DNA from: Tanytarsus gracilentus
Taxonomy: Eukaryota > Arthropoda > Insecta > Diptera > Chironomidae
Reading direction: 5' to 3'
Assembly (NCBI GenBank): GCA_038502055.1
Contig: JAXRKN010000042.1
Coordinates: forward strand, 4,634,001 to 4,698,000
DNA length: 64,000 bases
The first letter of the stretch is position 1. The number at the start of each line of letters is the position of its first letter. This document shows positions 9,890 to 25,200 of this stretch, in pieces. The position numbers and the translations under genes were made by a program. The notes below the pieces were generated by a model. That model made no database searches. It was not told where the DNA came from and saw nothing but the letters and a program-made list of their open reading frames with translations.

Positions 9890-12800
9890 ATGGGTAATGT
9901 GGATACAAAAGTTGTTTTTCGTAAAGCAGTGCTCCAGTTGGCAAACAAAGGCCAGGTTAGTGAAAAGTTCTTGTTAAAAAATCATAAAACATGAAATCGA
10001 TAAAATTTGATTCGTCATAAATGAAATTTTGCAATTTTTATAGCCAATTAAGCCCGAAGATGCTTTTTGGGATCAGTTTTGGAGTGAACATCAGACATCG
10101 GTTCAAGGTATTAACAAACAGTGTTACTTTCAATAGCTAAATATTGTTTTTGAAACTAACATCTGTTTCATTGGACGCGTTAAAGCACTTTTGAATTGCA
10201 TTTATTCATTTGTCTTCTAAATACATTTCTACTAATTAATTATTAGAACGAAGAAAAAGAGTGAGAGTGAGAAAAAAGATTATCATTCTGTCATCTCTCA
10301 TCTCCTCTACATTCTTCTTCTACCGGTTCTTTCTAACTATTTTCTAATTAATGCTAATTTTTTTTTGATACTTAGATAATTATTTTTTTTTCTTACCGTA
10401 TCCATCATAAATTTTCTAGACGTTTTCGCCCTTTTAACAAGTTCCGATTTACGCAAAATTCGGACGGAACAGCCAGGGAACTTGGCAACACTATGCTATA
10501 AAGCGACTGAGAAATTAGTTAAAGCGGTAGACAGCAGCTGCAGGACAATTACAGAGCAGCAAGTAGTACTCAACTGTGTGAGACTACTCACTCGAATTAT
10601 TCCTTACATCTTCGAGGATAATGAGTGGCGAGATTTTTTCTGGTCATCACTTCCGGGAACTGAAAAAGAGGACTCAACTCCACTTGCACAAAGTTTACTC
10701 AATGCTGTTTGCGATCTTCTCTTCTGTCCTGACTTTACTGTAAGCACAATCAAGAAAGGACCCGATAAAGCTGAAGAATTGGCCAACATTGACAGTTGTG
10801 AATACATATGGGAGGCTGGCGTTGGTTTCGGTCATTCTCTTCCAAAAAATAGTCAAATGGAGTCGAGAAGATGTGAGCTGTTAAAGTTGTTATTGACATG
10901 CTTGAGCGAAACAATGTATCGATCGCCGAATCCGAGTGAAAACTCCTCAAATCGATGGATTCAATATTTTACTAGTGCTGATAATAGACACGCCTTACCC
11001 CTCTTTACTTCACTTCTCAACACAGTTTGTGCTTATGACCCAGTCGGTACTTTTGGTGTTCCCTACAATCATCTCATCTTTCAAGACTTTCAAGAACCCC
11101 TCGTGGAAGTTTGCTTGCAACTGCTCATAGTCACACTTGACCATGATGTCGTGTCTTCGTGTCAAACGCCAACATCACCAACCTCATCGGTGGTGTCTTC
11201 GTTTCAAGCTTCCGAGGAAATCGCCATTGATAATCTTTTCATAAATTACCTCTCGCGCATTCACCGTGACGAAGATTTCCAATTTATTCTCAGGGGAATC
11301 ACAAGGCTTCTCAACAATCCCCTCGTTCAGAGCTATTTACCAAATTCAACGAAACGATTGCATTGTCATCAAGAGCTGCTCGTGTTCTTCTGGAAGATTT
11401 GTGACTACAATAAAAAGTTTCTCTATTTCGTACTTAAAAGCAGCGATGTTTTAGACATACTCGTACCAATATTGTATCATCTCAATGACTCAAGAGCCGA
11501 TCAATGTGAGTTAAATTTAATTTAAAATATAATACTTGATTTTAGAAAAAATATCTTATTTCCAGCTCGCGTTGGTCTAATGCACATTGGAGTTTTTATT
11601 CTCCTGCTGCTCTCCGGCGAACGAAATTTTGGAGTTCGACTCAACAAGCCATACGTAGCGACCGTTCCAATGGACATACCGGTTTTCTCAGGCACTCATG
11701 CTGACCTATTGATAACCGTTTTTCATAAAATTATCGCGACCGGCCATCAAAGACTTCAACCTCTTTTCGATTGTCTCCTAACAATTTTAGTCAATGTATC
11801 ACCATACCTTAAAACCCTCTCGATGGTGGCCGCGATAAAACTTTTACACTTACTCGAAGCATTTAGCACTCCCTGGTTCTTGTTTAGCTCACCCTCAAAT
11901 CATCATTTGGTATTTTTCCTCCTTGAAATTTTCAACAACATTATTCAATATCAGTTTGATGGTAATTCAAACTTGGTCTATACAATTATACGAAAGAGGC
12001 AGGTTTTCCATGCGCTTGCAAACATTCCGACCGACATGAGCTCAATTAATAAGTGTTTGACTAATAGAAAAATTAGCGGTCGACTGCCAAAAACAGCACC
12101 GGCTATGATGATGAAGAAGAAGAGAGCTGAGAGGGACGACGATGACGTTGGTGATGAAAATGACGACGAGGGAGATTCTTCCGATAATAGCACAAGACCT
12201 AAAGAGGAGATCCCTGTCAATGAGGCGAGTGATGAGGATAGAAAAAGCGAGATAGTTGAGGAATCAATGATGGAGGGAAGTCGTCCAGCAGAACCAGCAG
12301 AACCAGGCACATTAATGTGTTCAACCCTCCTCGAAACACCAAGCATCAATCAAATAACAGAGAAGGCATCAGCTCATCCTACCTCACAATTGCTCAATGA
12401 AATTGCGACGGCTGAAAAGCTATCGACAGCTATTAGCGATATAACAAATGGTGAGGCAGATTTGAATGTTGAAAACAAAAGCAGCACAACACCCGTGACA
12501 AGCCCAGTCGCGACCCTAAAACGTGCAATTCATACGCGAGGCAGTATTCGAGTCACTAATAATCCAGTAAATCCAAATTCTGGTCAACAATGGCGACCAA
12601 CAAGCGATTGGGTGCAGTCTTGGCGGTAAATTTATGCAATTTTTTCTAATAATTTTTAAATGCTTACTTATATTTTTAGTGCAAAGCTTCCCCTGCAAAC
12701 AATAATGAGACTTCTTCAGGTGCTCGTACCTCAGGTTGAAAAAATTTGCATTGACAAGTGAGTTCTGACTAAACAAAAATGTTCATCATAAATTAAATTA

Positions 12801-13036
12801 ATATTTTCTAAAGGGGTCTTACGGACGAAAGTGAAATCCTCAAATTTCTACAACATGGCACTCTCGTTGGCTTGCTTCCAGTTCCGCATCCCATTTTGAT
12901 AAGAAAGTATCAAGCAAATAGCGGCACAACCGCATGGTTTAGAACATACATGTTTGGAATTATATACTTGCGAACTGTTGATCCAGCCATCTATTACGAA
13001 ACGGACGTTAAACTTTTTGAGATTCAGAGAGTTTAA
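9890..13036 (+). CDS. HID1: HID1 (high-temperature-induced dauer formation protein 1 homologue)
   Basis: Six exons (9890-9955, 10044-10107, 10420-11505, 11566-12625, 12680-12757, 12814-13036) sum to 858 aa in phase. The start MGNVDTK keeps the Gly2 used for N-myristoylation. Family signatures run to the end: NLATLCYKATEK, CEYIWEAGVGFGHS, ALPLFTSLLNTVCAYDPVG, LMHIGVFILLLLSGERNFG, GNSNLVYTIIRKR, PLQTIMRLLQVLVPQVEK and the final KLFEIQR. HID1 is a peripheral Golgi protein needed for sorting of dense-core vesicle cargo. Residues about 575-760 are an acidic, poorly conserved linker, here longer than in mammals. Intron 2 contains AT-rich repeat material. Confidence 0.96.
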
Positions 13037-13247
13037 AACTCTATTTACATTTTTCTGTGTTTCCAACGTTTATGCTTTTTTTTTCATTGCACTCTTTTAT
13101 TTAAAAATTTAACCGAAAAATAAAATAATTTATGATATGCATTAAATTTTTCAAATTTCAATTTTATTGGAATATTTTCTCATTCACATTTATATGGACT
13201 CAGTTTAAATTATAAAACTATTGCTATGAAATGAACATGCAACATTT
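13037..13247. terminator. Convergent 3' region of HID1 and Bruce
   Basis: The 211 nt between the two stop codons contain AATAAA at about 13119-13124 for HID1. Minus-strand AATAAA signals (TTTATT at about 13163-13168 and 13096-13101) can serve Bruce. The two transcripts may overlap. Confidence 0.5.
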
Positions 13248-16200
13248 TTAGTCTCCCATATCGTCGGTGATCATTTTAGTGATGATGGTATCTTGTAAAT
13301 CCAGTGGACTCGAGAAGCTCAATAGTTCATCCACGCTCTCCTTCTCGGGATCATCATTTCCATTTTCATTTAACATCATAGCCATCATTTCGTAGTCTTT
13401 CTTCTCATCATCGATTGAGTTTAGTATTTCGAGCAATGTTTTATCCTCTAATTTTCCAACTGTTGCAGTAGTATTTGTTGACGAAATGCCAACGATAGAT
13501 GCGGGTTGCGCAGACAATGCTGTGCTACTCGTGGACGATGGCGATGGATTTACACTAAAAGGATTATCAAAACTTTCCAAGCCTTCGGGAATGGGCAATT
13601 TTGCAAGTTCCTCTCTCAACTGACGATATTGTCGTCGTAAAACCATCGAATTGAAAGAAATCGCACGACCACTTCGCTCGCTTATTTGCGGTCTACTCAA
13701 TTCCGCTATCCAATTCTCGACTTGCTGACAAATTTCATTTCGCTTCAGCCAAAAGTGTGCATATATAACATCCTTGAAGCATGGCGATGGATTTTTTATT
13801 TGTTCGAGCATTGCCCACTTTACACAGGCCTGATAAATGTTGCTATTGTATTCTCGTGAAGAATGATTTCCGCTCGGTGTACCGCGAGATCTCTCAAAGC
13901 CCGGCTCATTAAAGTAAGGCTCTGATACTAAAATCAAAGATTGAATGGACACGAGAACTTGAAGGAAGCTCGATGTTTGAGCATTCCATTTCTCTTCCGG
14001 ACGACCATGCCACGTGTTCAGAACGGACAAGCAAACTTTTCCATCGTTATACAAATTGGGATTAAATCTAACCGAGTGTCTACCCGTGGTCTCCAAATTA
14101 ATCATCATCGGGGAATTGGGATAATCGTGTGGGAAGTAGACATCAAATTCAAAGCAACCATTCGCGTAGGGTGTATCTGCGGGCCCGGTAATTAAAACTT
14201 TCATAATATCCAAGCGATCAGTGTCACATCGCACAAACACCGAACTGCTATAGGATAGTGGTAAGCTTGTTGACAGAGTTACTGCTTCCTGTGCCAATCT
14301 CTTCACTCTCGCCGGATGCCCTCGATCACCGCCAGCCATTCTAACATTCGATTCAAAATGGTGTGATATGGTAAATCGATAGCCATTTTCAGATTCAACA
14401 ATCATATCGAAGGTGTCTATTTTATAAAAAGGTTTAAATCAAATAATTGCCTCATTTAGTTTTTTAATTTCTCACCAAATTGCAGCTTCTTCATGACGTC
14501 CAAGTACTTTTGTTCGATTGAGCTTACAAGTTGATAATCAATGCTCGTCTTCTGATGCTGATCGTCTTTTGAGTTTGTTTCTGAAAACGTGGCCGACTGT
14601 ACAAGTGCCGTTGTCTCTTGAATATCAGGAATGAGCAGTGCCAATCCCTCATCGTCACTCTCATCGAGATTTATTGAAATCTTTTGCGATTGTCCCTTGA
14701 GATTTGACTTTTTGTTGATTCTAAATGAAAAGATTTTAATTAATATAAACAATTAATTATATTTAAACTCACTTTAATCGACTAGCATAAGTATCGACGC
14801 ATGATTTCATGTTGTACAAAAGATTTGCTATTGATGCTTTCGAATCGTTTTCTTGTTTTAAAACAAGCAATTGTACCAACTGTGATGAGATGGAAAGAGC
14901 TCTCAATAATTGTAAAATGGCCCGATAAAGTGGAATGTGTCGTGTGATATCGAGAACTAAAGATAATTATTAAAAATGCTAAAAATTTAACCACTTAATT
15001 TTACCCGAATCATTTCTTAAGTACGAGCAAAGAGCAGGTATGAGACACGATTGTTGCAGTAGATCGAGGAAGAGTAGAGGTAAATCACAGGTTTCGCTAT
15101 AGTTTATGTTCGAAGTTTCACTTGATTCCGCATTTGGAATAATATCGCCAGGATTTATGTAGCTCGAAAGAACCTTAAAAATGACGTAAATATATATTAA
15201 GACCATTAAAGCTAGATAAAATAAACTTACTTGTAAAAGCACAGTCACGTGTTCTTCTTCACTCTTTTGTTTCAACAACGCCTGTTCCACATTCCACGAT
15301 TGTTGAGTACTTCCCGTACCGAAACCGGTGCCTTTTGCCCAATAAACGTGACTTTTATCATCAGAAATAGTCGTCACTTGTTCTTCCGTCGACGTCGCTT
15401 TCGTATTTGTTGCCGGCTTTATTAATTCTGGTCCTGGCGAAATATTGGAGCTTTGATGGGTGAAAATGCTTAAGCAATTAAGAACTAGATGAATTGCACC
15501 AACTTCAATGATCATTCGTCTTAAGAGTACACCGTCGTCGGTTGTATTCGGTGAGCTGTCGAGAAGTTGTCGTAAAACTTCAAACGGAAGTGTCGGAAGA
15601 GATGAGGAAAGAGCGAGACTGTAGATGTCATCTAAACACAAAGAAAATATTAGTAATAAAAAAGTACTTAAATACAATAATAAAGTTAACTTACTTCCTT
15701 CACCATCGCCAGTAACGCCCAATATCAATCTTAAAAGACACTGAGCCCGGACTTTGTCTCTCAAGAGCACTTCGGAATATGCTGGCAGCTTCAAAAATAG
15801 ACCAAACGCTGCGAGCGAGTGTTGAGGTACCGAAGAAATTACGTTCGATGCCTTCGAAGAGGACTCAAGGAGTGCGTCGTCCACATCTTCATAAATCTCC
15901 TCATTTGGCTCAATTTTAATCCACTCACCCTTAACCCATTCACCCTGGAAATTTTTATCCTTATCGCCGAGCTTTTGTGACGATGTTTTCGGCTGTTCAG
16001 GATAGACCGTTGGCAAATAGTGAGCGAGAAGTGAGAGACCGCCACGAGTCGAGAAAATTTGTAATGGCGAGGGCAGTGGATTAAAGTCAGATGCTTTTAT
16101 TGTCTCACTTGCCGACGATTCACTATCATTGTTTCCACTTTTCATCTGTATTAAATTGAGATTTATGCATGGCGTCGATAGAGAAATTCCGGAGGATTTA

Positions 16201-19200
16201 AGCATGGTGAGAATTTGAGCGATGGTTGTGTCACTTGTGAGAGCAACCTCGGAACAAGCGCTATGTACAAGTTGTATGCTCTCCGGTAAATTTCCTAAAC
16301 TTCCTCTCATCTCGTCCGGCTTCATTTTGAACACATTAAAGAACTCTTTTGTTCGCTGTGCATTTTCTTGATTTTTCAACTCTTTTGAACGCTTATCTTT
16401 AGCGGTGACGCCTGCGGCAACACTCAAGAATTCCATGCCAAAGTTCATCTGCATGCCAAGATCCCACAAATCTTTCTTTTCGCTTGATCGAGTATCGAGA
16501 GGAAAATCACTCGAGTTGAAATTACCGCGCGTGGAGTTCCCATCTGATGAATTGCTCAAAGATGGAAGTAAATTGGTGAGTACCGAAATGCTATTTTCTA
16601 AGATCTCATGACACTTTGTATTGATGCTCACGTAAAAGAGAAGATGATGTGAATTTGGCTTCTTTGAGGGATGATCACTAATGTATGTCATATATGAGTC
16701 GTATTTTCGAAGTAATGGCAATTCACTACGTACACTGACAACAATTTTCTCACTTTCCAAAAGAATTTGAAGCACCAATCTTCGAGTGAAGCCAGAAATT
16801 GAATATTTCATGTTGAGAGCACTCGAGGAGAGTCTCGCTGATGATGTACCGGGTGCATTTTGATGTAGATTATTGTAATTATTCTTCTCGGTAGTTCTTA
16901 TCACTGATATCAAGTTTGTCGTAAGTGTATCTTGATTTTTCGGATGGCAAGCGGTCACGTTCGAGAGGAATCTTATAACTGTCTCTTCAAGCTCCAAGTA
17001 CTGTTGATTATTTATGTCATCGTTGTTGATATACGATGATTGAAGTTTATTGTTACAGAGAAGTGTCAAGAGGGGTTCCCAGAACACCGATCCTTCGTAT
17101 GATCCAAGCCAATCTCGCATGTGGCCTTCGGTGCATATTTCAGCAAAGAATTCCAAAATTTCCTTAATTTTTCGCACACTTATCATTGGATATGGCGACG
17201 CTTTATCGGTATCTGTTATGCTCTTTGAACTCTGTGGTTGCATGTTGTTTTCACTATGCTCGCTATGTGTTCGATGACAAAATTCAAGAATTGCCGATGT
17301 AAAGAGATTCGGCAGCCCCGAGTCAATGAGTTGACAAATTGCAAGTGGTGATTGACATGCCATTGCGATTGTTTGGAGTTGAGATGCGGATAGATTTAGA
17401 GTGGATAAATTCTGAATGCTATAGTGGCAATACCATTCTTCCGTATCATTTTCATGTTGCTTATTATCGTCCGTCATACTCTCATTATCCTTTCGATCGT
17501 CACTCAATCGGTGATTTGCAACCAAGACATTCATTTTTCTCAACAAAAGATTAAAATATTCGGGACGAATGCAGCAAATAGAGCAGATCATCGAGTCAAC
17601 TGAAAGCTTCGTGGGACTGCTATTGGAGATTTTTTGAATCCAACCGTAAAGTGTTTCAAAAAGTTCTAGACTGATTAAATTGCCGAGATCGAGCACAAGG
17701 TTTGTCGCATACGCTTGCCATAAGATTGAAGCGAGGCACTTGATGTAGCCACTATTAGGATTAACATTTTTCAGCTGCCCATTGTTCTCCAAATTTATTA
17801 GCCATTCGAGAATCATTTGAATTCGATCACGAGCAAAACTATCTGATGTCGTGCAGAGTTGATAGAGAATATCAGAAACAGTTTCATTACAAATCTTAAA
17901 GAAATGTGGGATGCTTTCGTTGAGAAGTATGTTGATTAGTTTCAAGCTCAGTTCACGGCAATGCAGACCCAGTTTTAATAGCACTGTTTCGAGATTTTGA
18001 AGTAAATAGTTGGACATTGATGGCGCAATACTTAAAAGTGAACAACAAGCCTCCATAAATCCATTAACTTCCGATGCCGAAGAGATGACAATGTTGGATA
18101 AATTGTTATCGGAATTAAAAGTTGCTACATTAAAGCATTGAGCTAGAATTCGCAACCATCCAAAACTAGTTTCCGATTGATTTTCATCTTCATTGCCATA
18201 AAAATCGCTATTACTCGTGGTGATTGACGATGAATTTCTAGCACTTGTGTCGCTAAATATTGTCGTTCCCAAGAGTGAAATTTGAGTGAGTCCAATGCTT
18301 GCGCTGTCTTTCGGTCTATAGAGTCGAATAATTATATGCGTAGCTATTTCGGGCTGTGAAAATTTCAATCGAATACATGTCATGCCAACAGTTGGTATTG
18401 GCTGTGTGATTGGAATGGGATTACACATTCCATCGCGCGAAATTTCAATGGCAACGGCAGAGGGACATGAAGCTAGTGTTGAGAGATGTGGTTGCAGTTG
18501 GATTTCCTTCAACAAAACTGCCGTAGGAAGAGTCATGATGAGATCGACATGGGATTCGTTAGGATAGAAGAGATAACTCCATGCAGCCGCTCTTGCTCTG
18601 CGATGAGACGCTACCTGTCCTTGAATTAGAACGTCTGCAGATTGCGCTGATGGATTCTCAGAGGTTATAGTGCAGTATGGAGCGAAGTTAATGAGACCCT
18701 CTTCGTATTTTGAATTTGAACCTAATTAATATATTTTAAAGTTAACTAAATATATTTAAATATAAATAATTTTTCTTACCCGTAGTTGTTTTCTTGGCCG
18801 CTACAACCGATTGCAAATTCTGGGTTTTAGAAAGATGTTGCATGATCATGGTCACTAAATTTGGCTGCATATTCAAAAGTGTCCTATTTGATTTAACAAG
18901 ATTTTCAGCGAGAATTTTAATCCCACCCATTTCGCAGAAAACTTCCAAGGCAGCTGGTGTCTCTAGGATTTTCAAAATAAACCATAAGAAAGGCTCCGAC
19001 AGATAAATTTTCGGCATCGCATGACGGATGTTTGAAACGTAGTTGATGTAGTCAAAAAGTGGCTTGATCACCAGCACGGGTTCCGATGCCAATTTATTCA
19101 TAAAGATTATTAATTGGAAGAGTGCATCTTCGACGCTCATCGGATCACTAAAAGTGTTCTTAGACTCATTGTACATTGGCGAATAAATTGAACAAATCAC

Positions 19201-22200
19201 AAGTAGAGCCGCTGACGATGCATTGCAGTGCGAAAGAGCACCAAGGAACTTATTCATGGTGGGAAAATGTTGGAGGACAGTATCAGTAAAGGTTGGCGGA
19301 GAAGCTCTCGGATTCTGATTTTGATTTTGCTGCTGCTGCTGTTGCTGTTCGGCTTTAATTTCATCTGTTTGACACTCATTTGAAGATGCCATGGCTACAT
19401 CCTCACTGAGATCGATTTGCGGTAATTTTGTTCGAATAAAAATCGATGATAACTTTAGGAGGTTCATGAGAATTGTCGAGTCAGTAACGGTTTTGCTTTG
19501 TGCACTCTCAGAACCCAGCACTGTAGCAAAGAGACTGCCGAAAACGTTATTTGAATTTGAATTCGTCTCTGAGCTCTTCTGGCATTGAATTTTATCGACA
19601 TTTGTAATGTAATGATAGACCAGACTAGATACACATTCCATGTATGACATGGCTATGCCAAGATCACTCTTTTGATATTGATAGCTGAGGAGTTCCTTAA
19701 TCAGTTGATTTTGAGCGTCAATTGGACCGAGTTGTTTACTAATTGCTCCGTCTTGTTGAATGAGTGAGAGACAGACACGCAAAAGAATATCTTTGAGATT
19801 TTCTTTCAGCTGACATTTGGTTTGAAGACTTGAGAACATCTCTTGAACTAGTCGGCACATTGTTGGACCTGCATAAACACTCGTTTGAATTGAATTGTTC
19901 TTATAAATTCCGCTGAAGAATCGCAAAAGCATTTTCTGGAAATTTTCATTTTGCAAAATAATTGAGCCTATTTTCTTATTGTAGCTACATTCAAATGATG
20001 TGTCACTCGGATCGACAGCCACATATCCTTTGCCTGATATGGAATAGATGAGACACAAAAATCCCAAACACCATCCACGAATTTTAAGCTCAGGATGTGA
20101 CGATAGAGCTTTTAAAAGTCCATTAACTGCCTTCTCCCCAAACGGAATTTTTGATTGTAAATTATTAAAGACAATCTTTGATGATATCTCATTGCTGGCA
20201 CTATCGCCATTGAGTGTAATCCAAAGCTGAAGAACTTGCTCTAAATTTAACCAAGAGTCTTCGAGGTGAAGGTCCGTGAAGATTGTCTCAAAAACTTCCA
20301 TCAGCATAATATTTGTGTCAATTTTCTGCTGATATTCCACATGATTCCAAGCATTCGTGATCGTGTCCGGCCACGCAGGTATGTCTGGATTTGGAACCTC
20401 TTTATTCTCGTAGTGTGGCAAACTGGCAATAAGATTGATAGAGGACTTCATCACCAATCGACGAAGGAATATTTCTGTGTTTGTATCCAAACCAAATTCG
20501 AGTCTAGCATCCATTGCAGATGATACTTTACTCTTATAGAGCAAGGCAAAAGCATTTCTAGAAGGCGACGGAACAGAGCTTTCTTTTTTATTTACACTCG
20601 CACCGATGCCTGTCGCCGCTGTCAGTTTCTTAGATTGTTCCAAAATGTCATCAAGAATATCTTCAATTCCATCTGTGTCATCTTCCATTAACGATGGCAA
20701 TTGATATTTTGACGAATCAGTTCGGAAGTCTGAAGAGTAAATTATGTCCTTAAAGATTGACGAGGTCGATTGGCCGGCTGCTGCTGCCGACGTAGATGAT
20801 GATGGAGCTAAATAAAAAGATTAAAAGTTAAATATCGATTCCTTATTTGTGTGGGTTACGCTAAAAATAAACTTACCCAGAAAATCAGCATTAAATGCGA
20901 GGGATTGTGCAAGAGAAACGTCTGCATTTGTATCAACATCCATGGAGACACTGTCATCCGAACATTTATAGCTCCGATCAGCTTCGAGGATGTCCTGCAG
21001 TAAACAAGTTATCGCATGAACTGCCCATGGATGTTGTTGATTTTCCCATACAGCAATTCTAATTAATTGTAAGAGTTGTTGCGTTGTCATTATAGAGCAC
21101 AGTTGAATGGAAATTTTGCAGGCATTGACAAGCTTTGCAATTATCTTGCATGTTAGTAAGAAGAGATCCATGTTACAGGTGAAATCCATATTTAAAAGTA
21201 ATCCAATTAATCCTCGAATGACGACGAGCATATTTTGAGTTTTAATAGATTTTAGTCCTCGATCAAAGGGACTCTCATCGCTCGTTTCAACCTTATTTCC
21301 AATTGGAATAGCAAATGTGTTTGACTGAATGCTTGAAGATGCAGATGGTTTTGGAGGCGCATCAGATGTAGACTTTTTCAAGTAGCTTTTACTGAACAAA
21401 TATTCGCTTTCGTTGGGCGGTAATAATTTTTTCAAATGATTCTTCAAATCCTGTGCCTTATTAATAACAGAATCTAGATTACCCGATGCGCTCGAAAGCA
21501 TTGCCGGTGCGTTTGCAATTTGCTCCGACATCATGTAGACTTTTTCAGCAATATTTTGATTGCTACTTCCCTGCTTATTTTGCATAAATCTTTTTTTGAA
21601 TGAACGCGAAAAGGAACGAGAACTACTGTTGGAAGTTGATAGTCTCGCCTTTACAATATCACCCGACATAAAGTCCCATCGGGGATTGGAATTTTCTTTT
21701 CTCTCATTGCTATCGTCAAGGCACACCGACAGGAAGAGAAGAAGCCAACTTAAAAGTGTTAAATCGGTATTTCGCCAAATTCCCAAGCGATTATCGGGAT
21801 TCGATGACATTGGAGCGAGGAGAGTTGCAATTGTTTTTAGAATTGCGTCAATCACAATTGTTCGACAAGTTCCAATTTGAATGGACTTGCGGCCAAGGTA
21901 CGTCAAAAGTATGAAAACTCTAGAATAAGTAATATTTTTAAATATATCGAGTCCTACTTGTTTAATTTAATTTACCTATCTTGAGGGAAGACCTCAACGT
22001 TTTGCGATGAAAATAGATTTGTAAATGTGTCAGCGAAGAAGTTTCCCCACCACGGTTTGAGCGAGTACGAACACATTTTAACTAGCATTGAGCAGGAGGC
22101 AATGCGAATGTGGGAATCGCCATTAATCACCAACGTCTTAAACATTAAATTGCATGTATTCAAGTCGAAAAAACTGTGCAATGAAGAAATGCTATGCTGT

Positions 22201-25200
22201 CCATAAGATATGATGAAATGAAGCAAAAGCTCGATGAGACATTCGCTAATGACTCTCAGTTTATCAGTACAGAGAGATTTGAGTGAATTCTCAGATTGTT
22301 TTGGTTTCGCACCATCTTCTTCAAATGCACTTTCAAGTCTACGAATAACATTTTTGACCACATTTAGTTGATTTTGAAATTGAATGCATTCCTCGTAAAC
22401 TGATGAAATTTTTGCATACTCTTGACTACAATCGTCACTATCCTTGAGTCTATTTAGGTAATTTTGCATGTGAGACATGTTAGAGTTTTCACTTTTCATA
22501 AGAGGCTGCAATAATTCAGATAATTTGCTACTTGCGAGACAATAGCGACAGTGTGTGTCCTCATAGAGTGCATTTAGCACTTTTAATTGTGTTTGAATGT
22601 TATTTTTCTTATTTTTTATGAACTTCATGACTGGATCGGCATACGAATCTTTATCCAATATAACAACATGGCCATAGAATGATCCCATCGGTAGCTTGCA
22701 TCGCGTTGCAGACATTCCATAGCGCCCCATAAAAGTTATGCGAATAAAACGACATACGGGCGGTGGCTGAAGATCACTCAAAATTAAAGCTTTAACACCG
22801 ATATCTTGAGAGACGGCTAATCGAACACAATCATTCTCCTCTTCAAAGCACCACGTGTCAATTGTTAGAGATGCGAGGTCATTGCAAGCCGGTATGATTA
22901 TGTCGGTGAGAAGCACATGATATCCAAAGTCAAGCGTCACTTGTCTTCTCGCTCCCGAGTGCATTCGATCGACGACAATCATTTGTTTTGAGGGAACACT
23001 CAATAGCTTATGCCATGGTAAGATCATGCTTGCTCCTTCATCACGATTAGTTTCCTCAATATATTCTCTCACTTTATTTCCATACACTGAAGATCCACTT
23101 ATTTTATTTCCACCATCTTCATCAGTCTCCTTCTCAGGATACGTCTTAATTTCGCCTAAACCAAAAGCATTACTCTGTTGCGTAATCATGAGCTCTTCGT
23201 CGCCAGTAAAGATGGGTATATTATTAAGCATTGACTCACTTACGCCGCTCGGCGAGTCCTTGAATTTATGCTTCTTCATGTGCGAATAGAAAATTTTATC
23301 TACGACATTTTTCGCAAGAACATATTGAGAGTCGAATTTCTTGTCTAGCTCAGCGTCTAGAATAATTTTCTCGCTTGGCATTTTAATGATGTGCTCGTTT
23401 GTAACTAATTTCGACGTTCCAATGCCCATTTGCATTTGAGGAGGCGTATCTATCACAATATCATCAATGACATTATTTGCCTGCAGTGGCAGTGAGTCCA
23501 TGCTTTCAATTCGAGTTGCTTCTGATGTTGAACAGCACACGAAATGAAGTGGCTCAACTTCTAGCAATCCCTTGATATGATTACTGATGCTCTTACGTCT
23601 CAAATGAATGGGAACTCTCAGCTCGGACGTGTCTCCCGAGCAGAACGACTTCAAGTCACTAAATTGATTCTGTTGTTGCTGGTGCTGTTGTTGTTGAGCT
23701 CCATTTGCGACAGTTACGCCATTAGATTTTGGCAAGAATACGTTTGAGTAAACCATATTATTTCCTTTTCCAAAGAGAGGTAGTTCTGCGTCAAACAGCT
23801 CCGACTCGAAAGGCATTCCATACAACCCAAATCGCGATTGAAGTATTGAATTTAAAGTATTCGGTCGTTTTGAAATTTCATTAAGAACATCAATAAGCAA
23901 TTTTATGATGGAAACTGAAATGGGTCCTTGTGATTCAATATTAGAAGTTGCCGAGATCAGCATTGTGAACCATCTGAGAGCGCCGGCATGACAGGTTTTC
24001 GTTATGTCGGGAATTGACGAGAGAATAGAGCTTTTAAGAGCATTTTCAAAACTATGACACTGCTTATAATCGATCATATTTTGAGCTCCATGCAATGTAT
24101 TTATGATAAGTTTTACACACTTGTGTGCCATACTGCGATTATTCATAATAATGCATCGATTGATGAGAGCACTCAAATGATTTTCTACTACGGTCACGCA
24201 GTACATTTGCTGGGCATTAATGTCAGAGGAAACAAAGTTGCGAAGACACTATTTAATTTAAATTAATTAAATTTTGGTTATTTTGAATATTCAGCAGACG
24301 AGAAACTTGTACAAATTTCTCATCTTAACGTTAAAAAATACTCACAGTACGAGGGCATCGGTAACGAGCGAGACGAATAGTAAGAATCCAATTTAGAATG
24401 TCAACCGCAAGATTTTGTACCAAAGAATTTCCAGCGGTTTCAGCCATTTCAAGGAGATTTTTTAAAAGTGTGTTTGATTCGAGCATCGCAAGTCTTTGTA
24501 GACGTTCATTAGCAACATTTGAAACTTCACGGGTCGCTCGAATAGAAATCGAAATTTCATGAAGCCAATCGCAGCCTAAAACAGTTTTACATAAATTATA
24601 CTATTTTTTCAGTTTCAAATGCTCAGAAAAAAATTAGGAACTTTTAGCTTTGATTTAAGATAAATATTTTACTTTACTAAAATTAAAAGTCCTTCCAGAT
24701 TTTTTCTCAACATGATCTTAAATTGTGGAGGTGCGTGTAGAAATGTTTATTATAACTTAAAGCTAATGACTTGATGAATACAAAAATTTAAAAAACTCAA
24801 AAAAATTAAAGGAAATTTGTAAATAAAATTTAGCTGATAAGAAAATGGCAACATTACCTATATAAAATTCATTATTAGCATTCAATATGGCATTGCGTGA
24901 ATTTGAATCAAACGTCAGACGTTCAATTTTGTTTTCTTTATTGGCAAACGATGAAAGCAGTACACTTGTTATACCTTTTTGTTTTCTAACCGGCACTGTG
25001 GGAAATTTTTAGTTTATCATAAAAAACTTGACTTTTAAGAGAGGACTTAAGTTTAAGGAAATTAAGTATAATTTAGAGAACAGAATAAAACGAATGAGAT
25101 TTTTTTTAGCGTACAAAAATATAAATATTTAAAAGGATGACAAAGAGGATGTAAATGTTGATGAAGAGAATTTTGAAACTTGATTTTTACTCACCACGAG

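Noticed and set aside
9717..9944. 75-codon minus-strand frame upstream of THOC3
   Set aside because: It overlaps the HID1 first exon and the divergent promoter and has low-complexity Phe/Lys composition.
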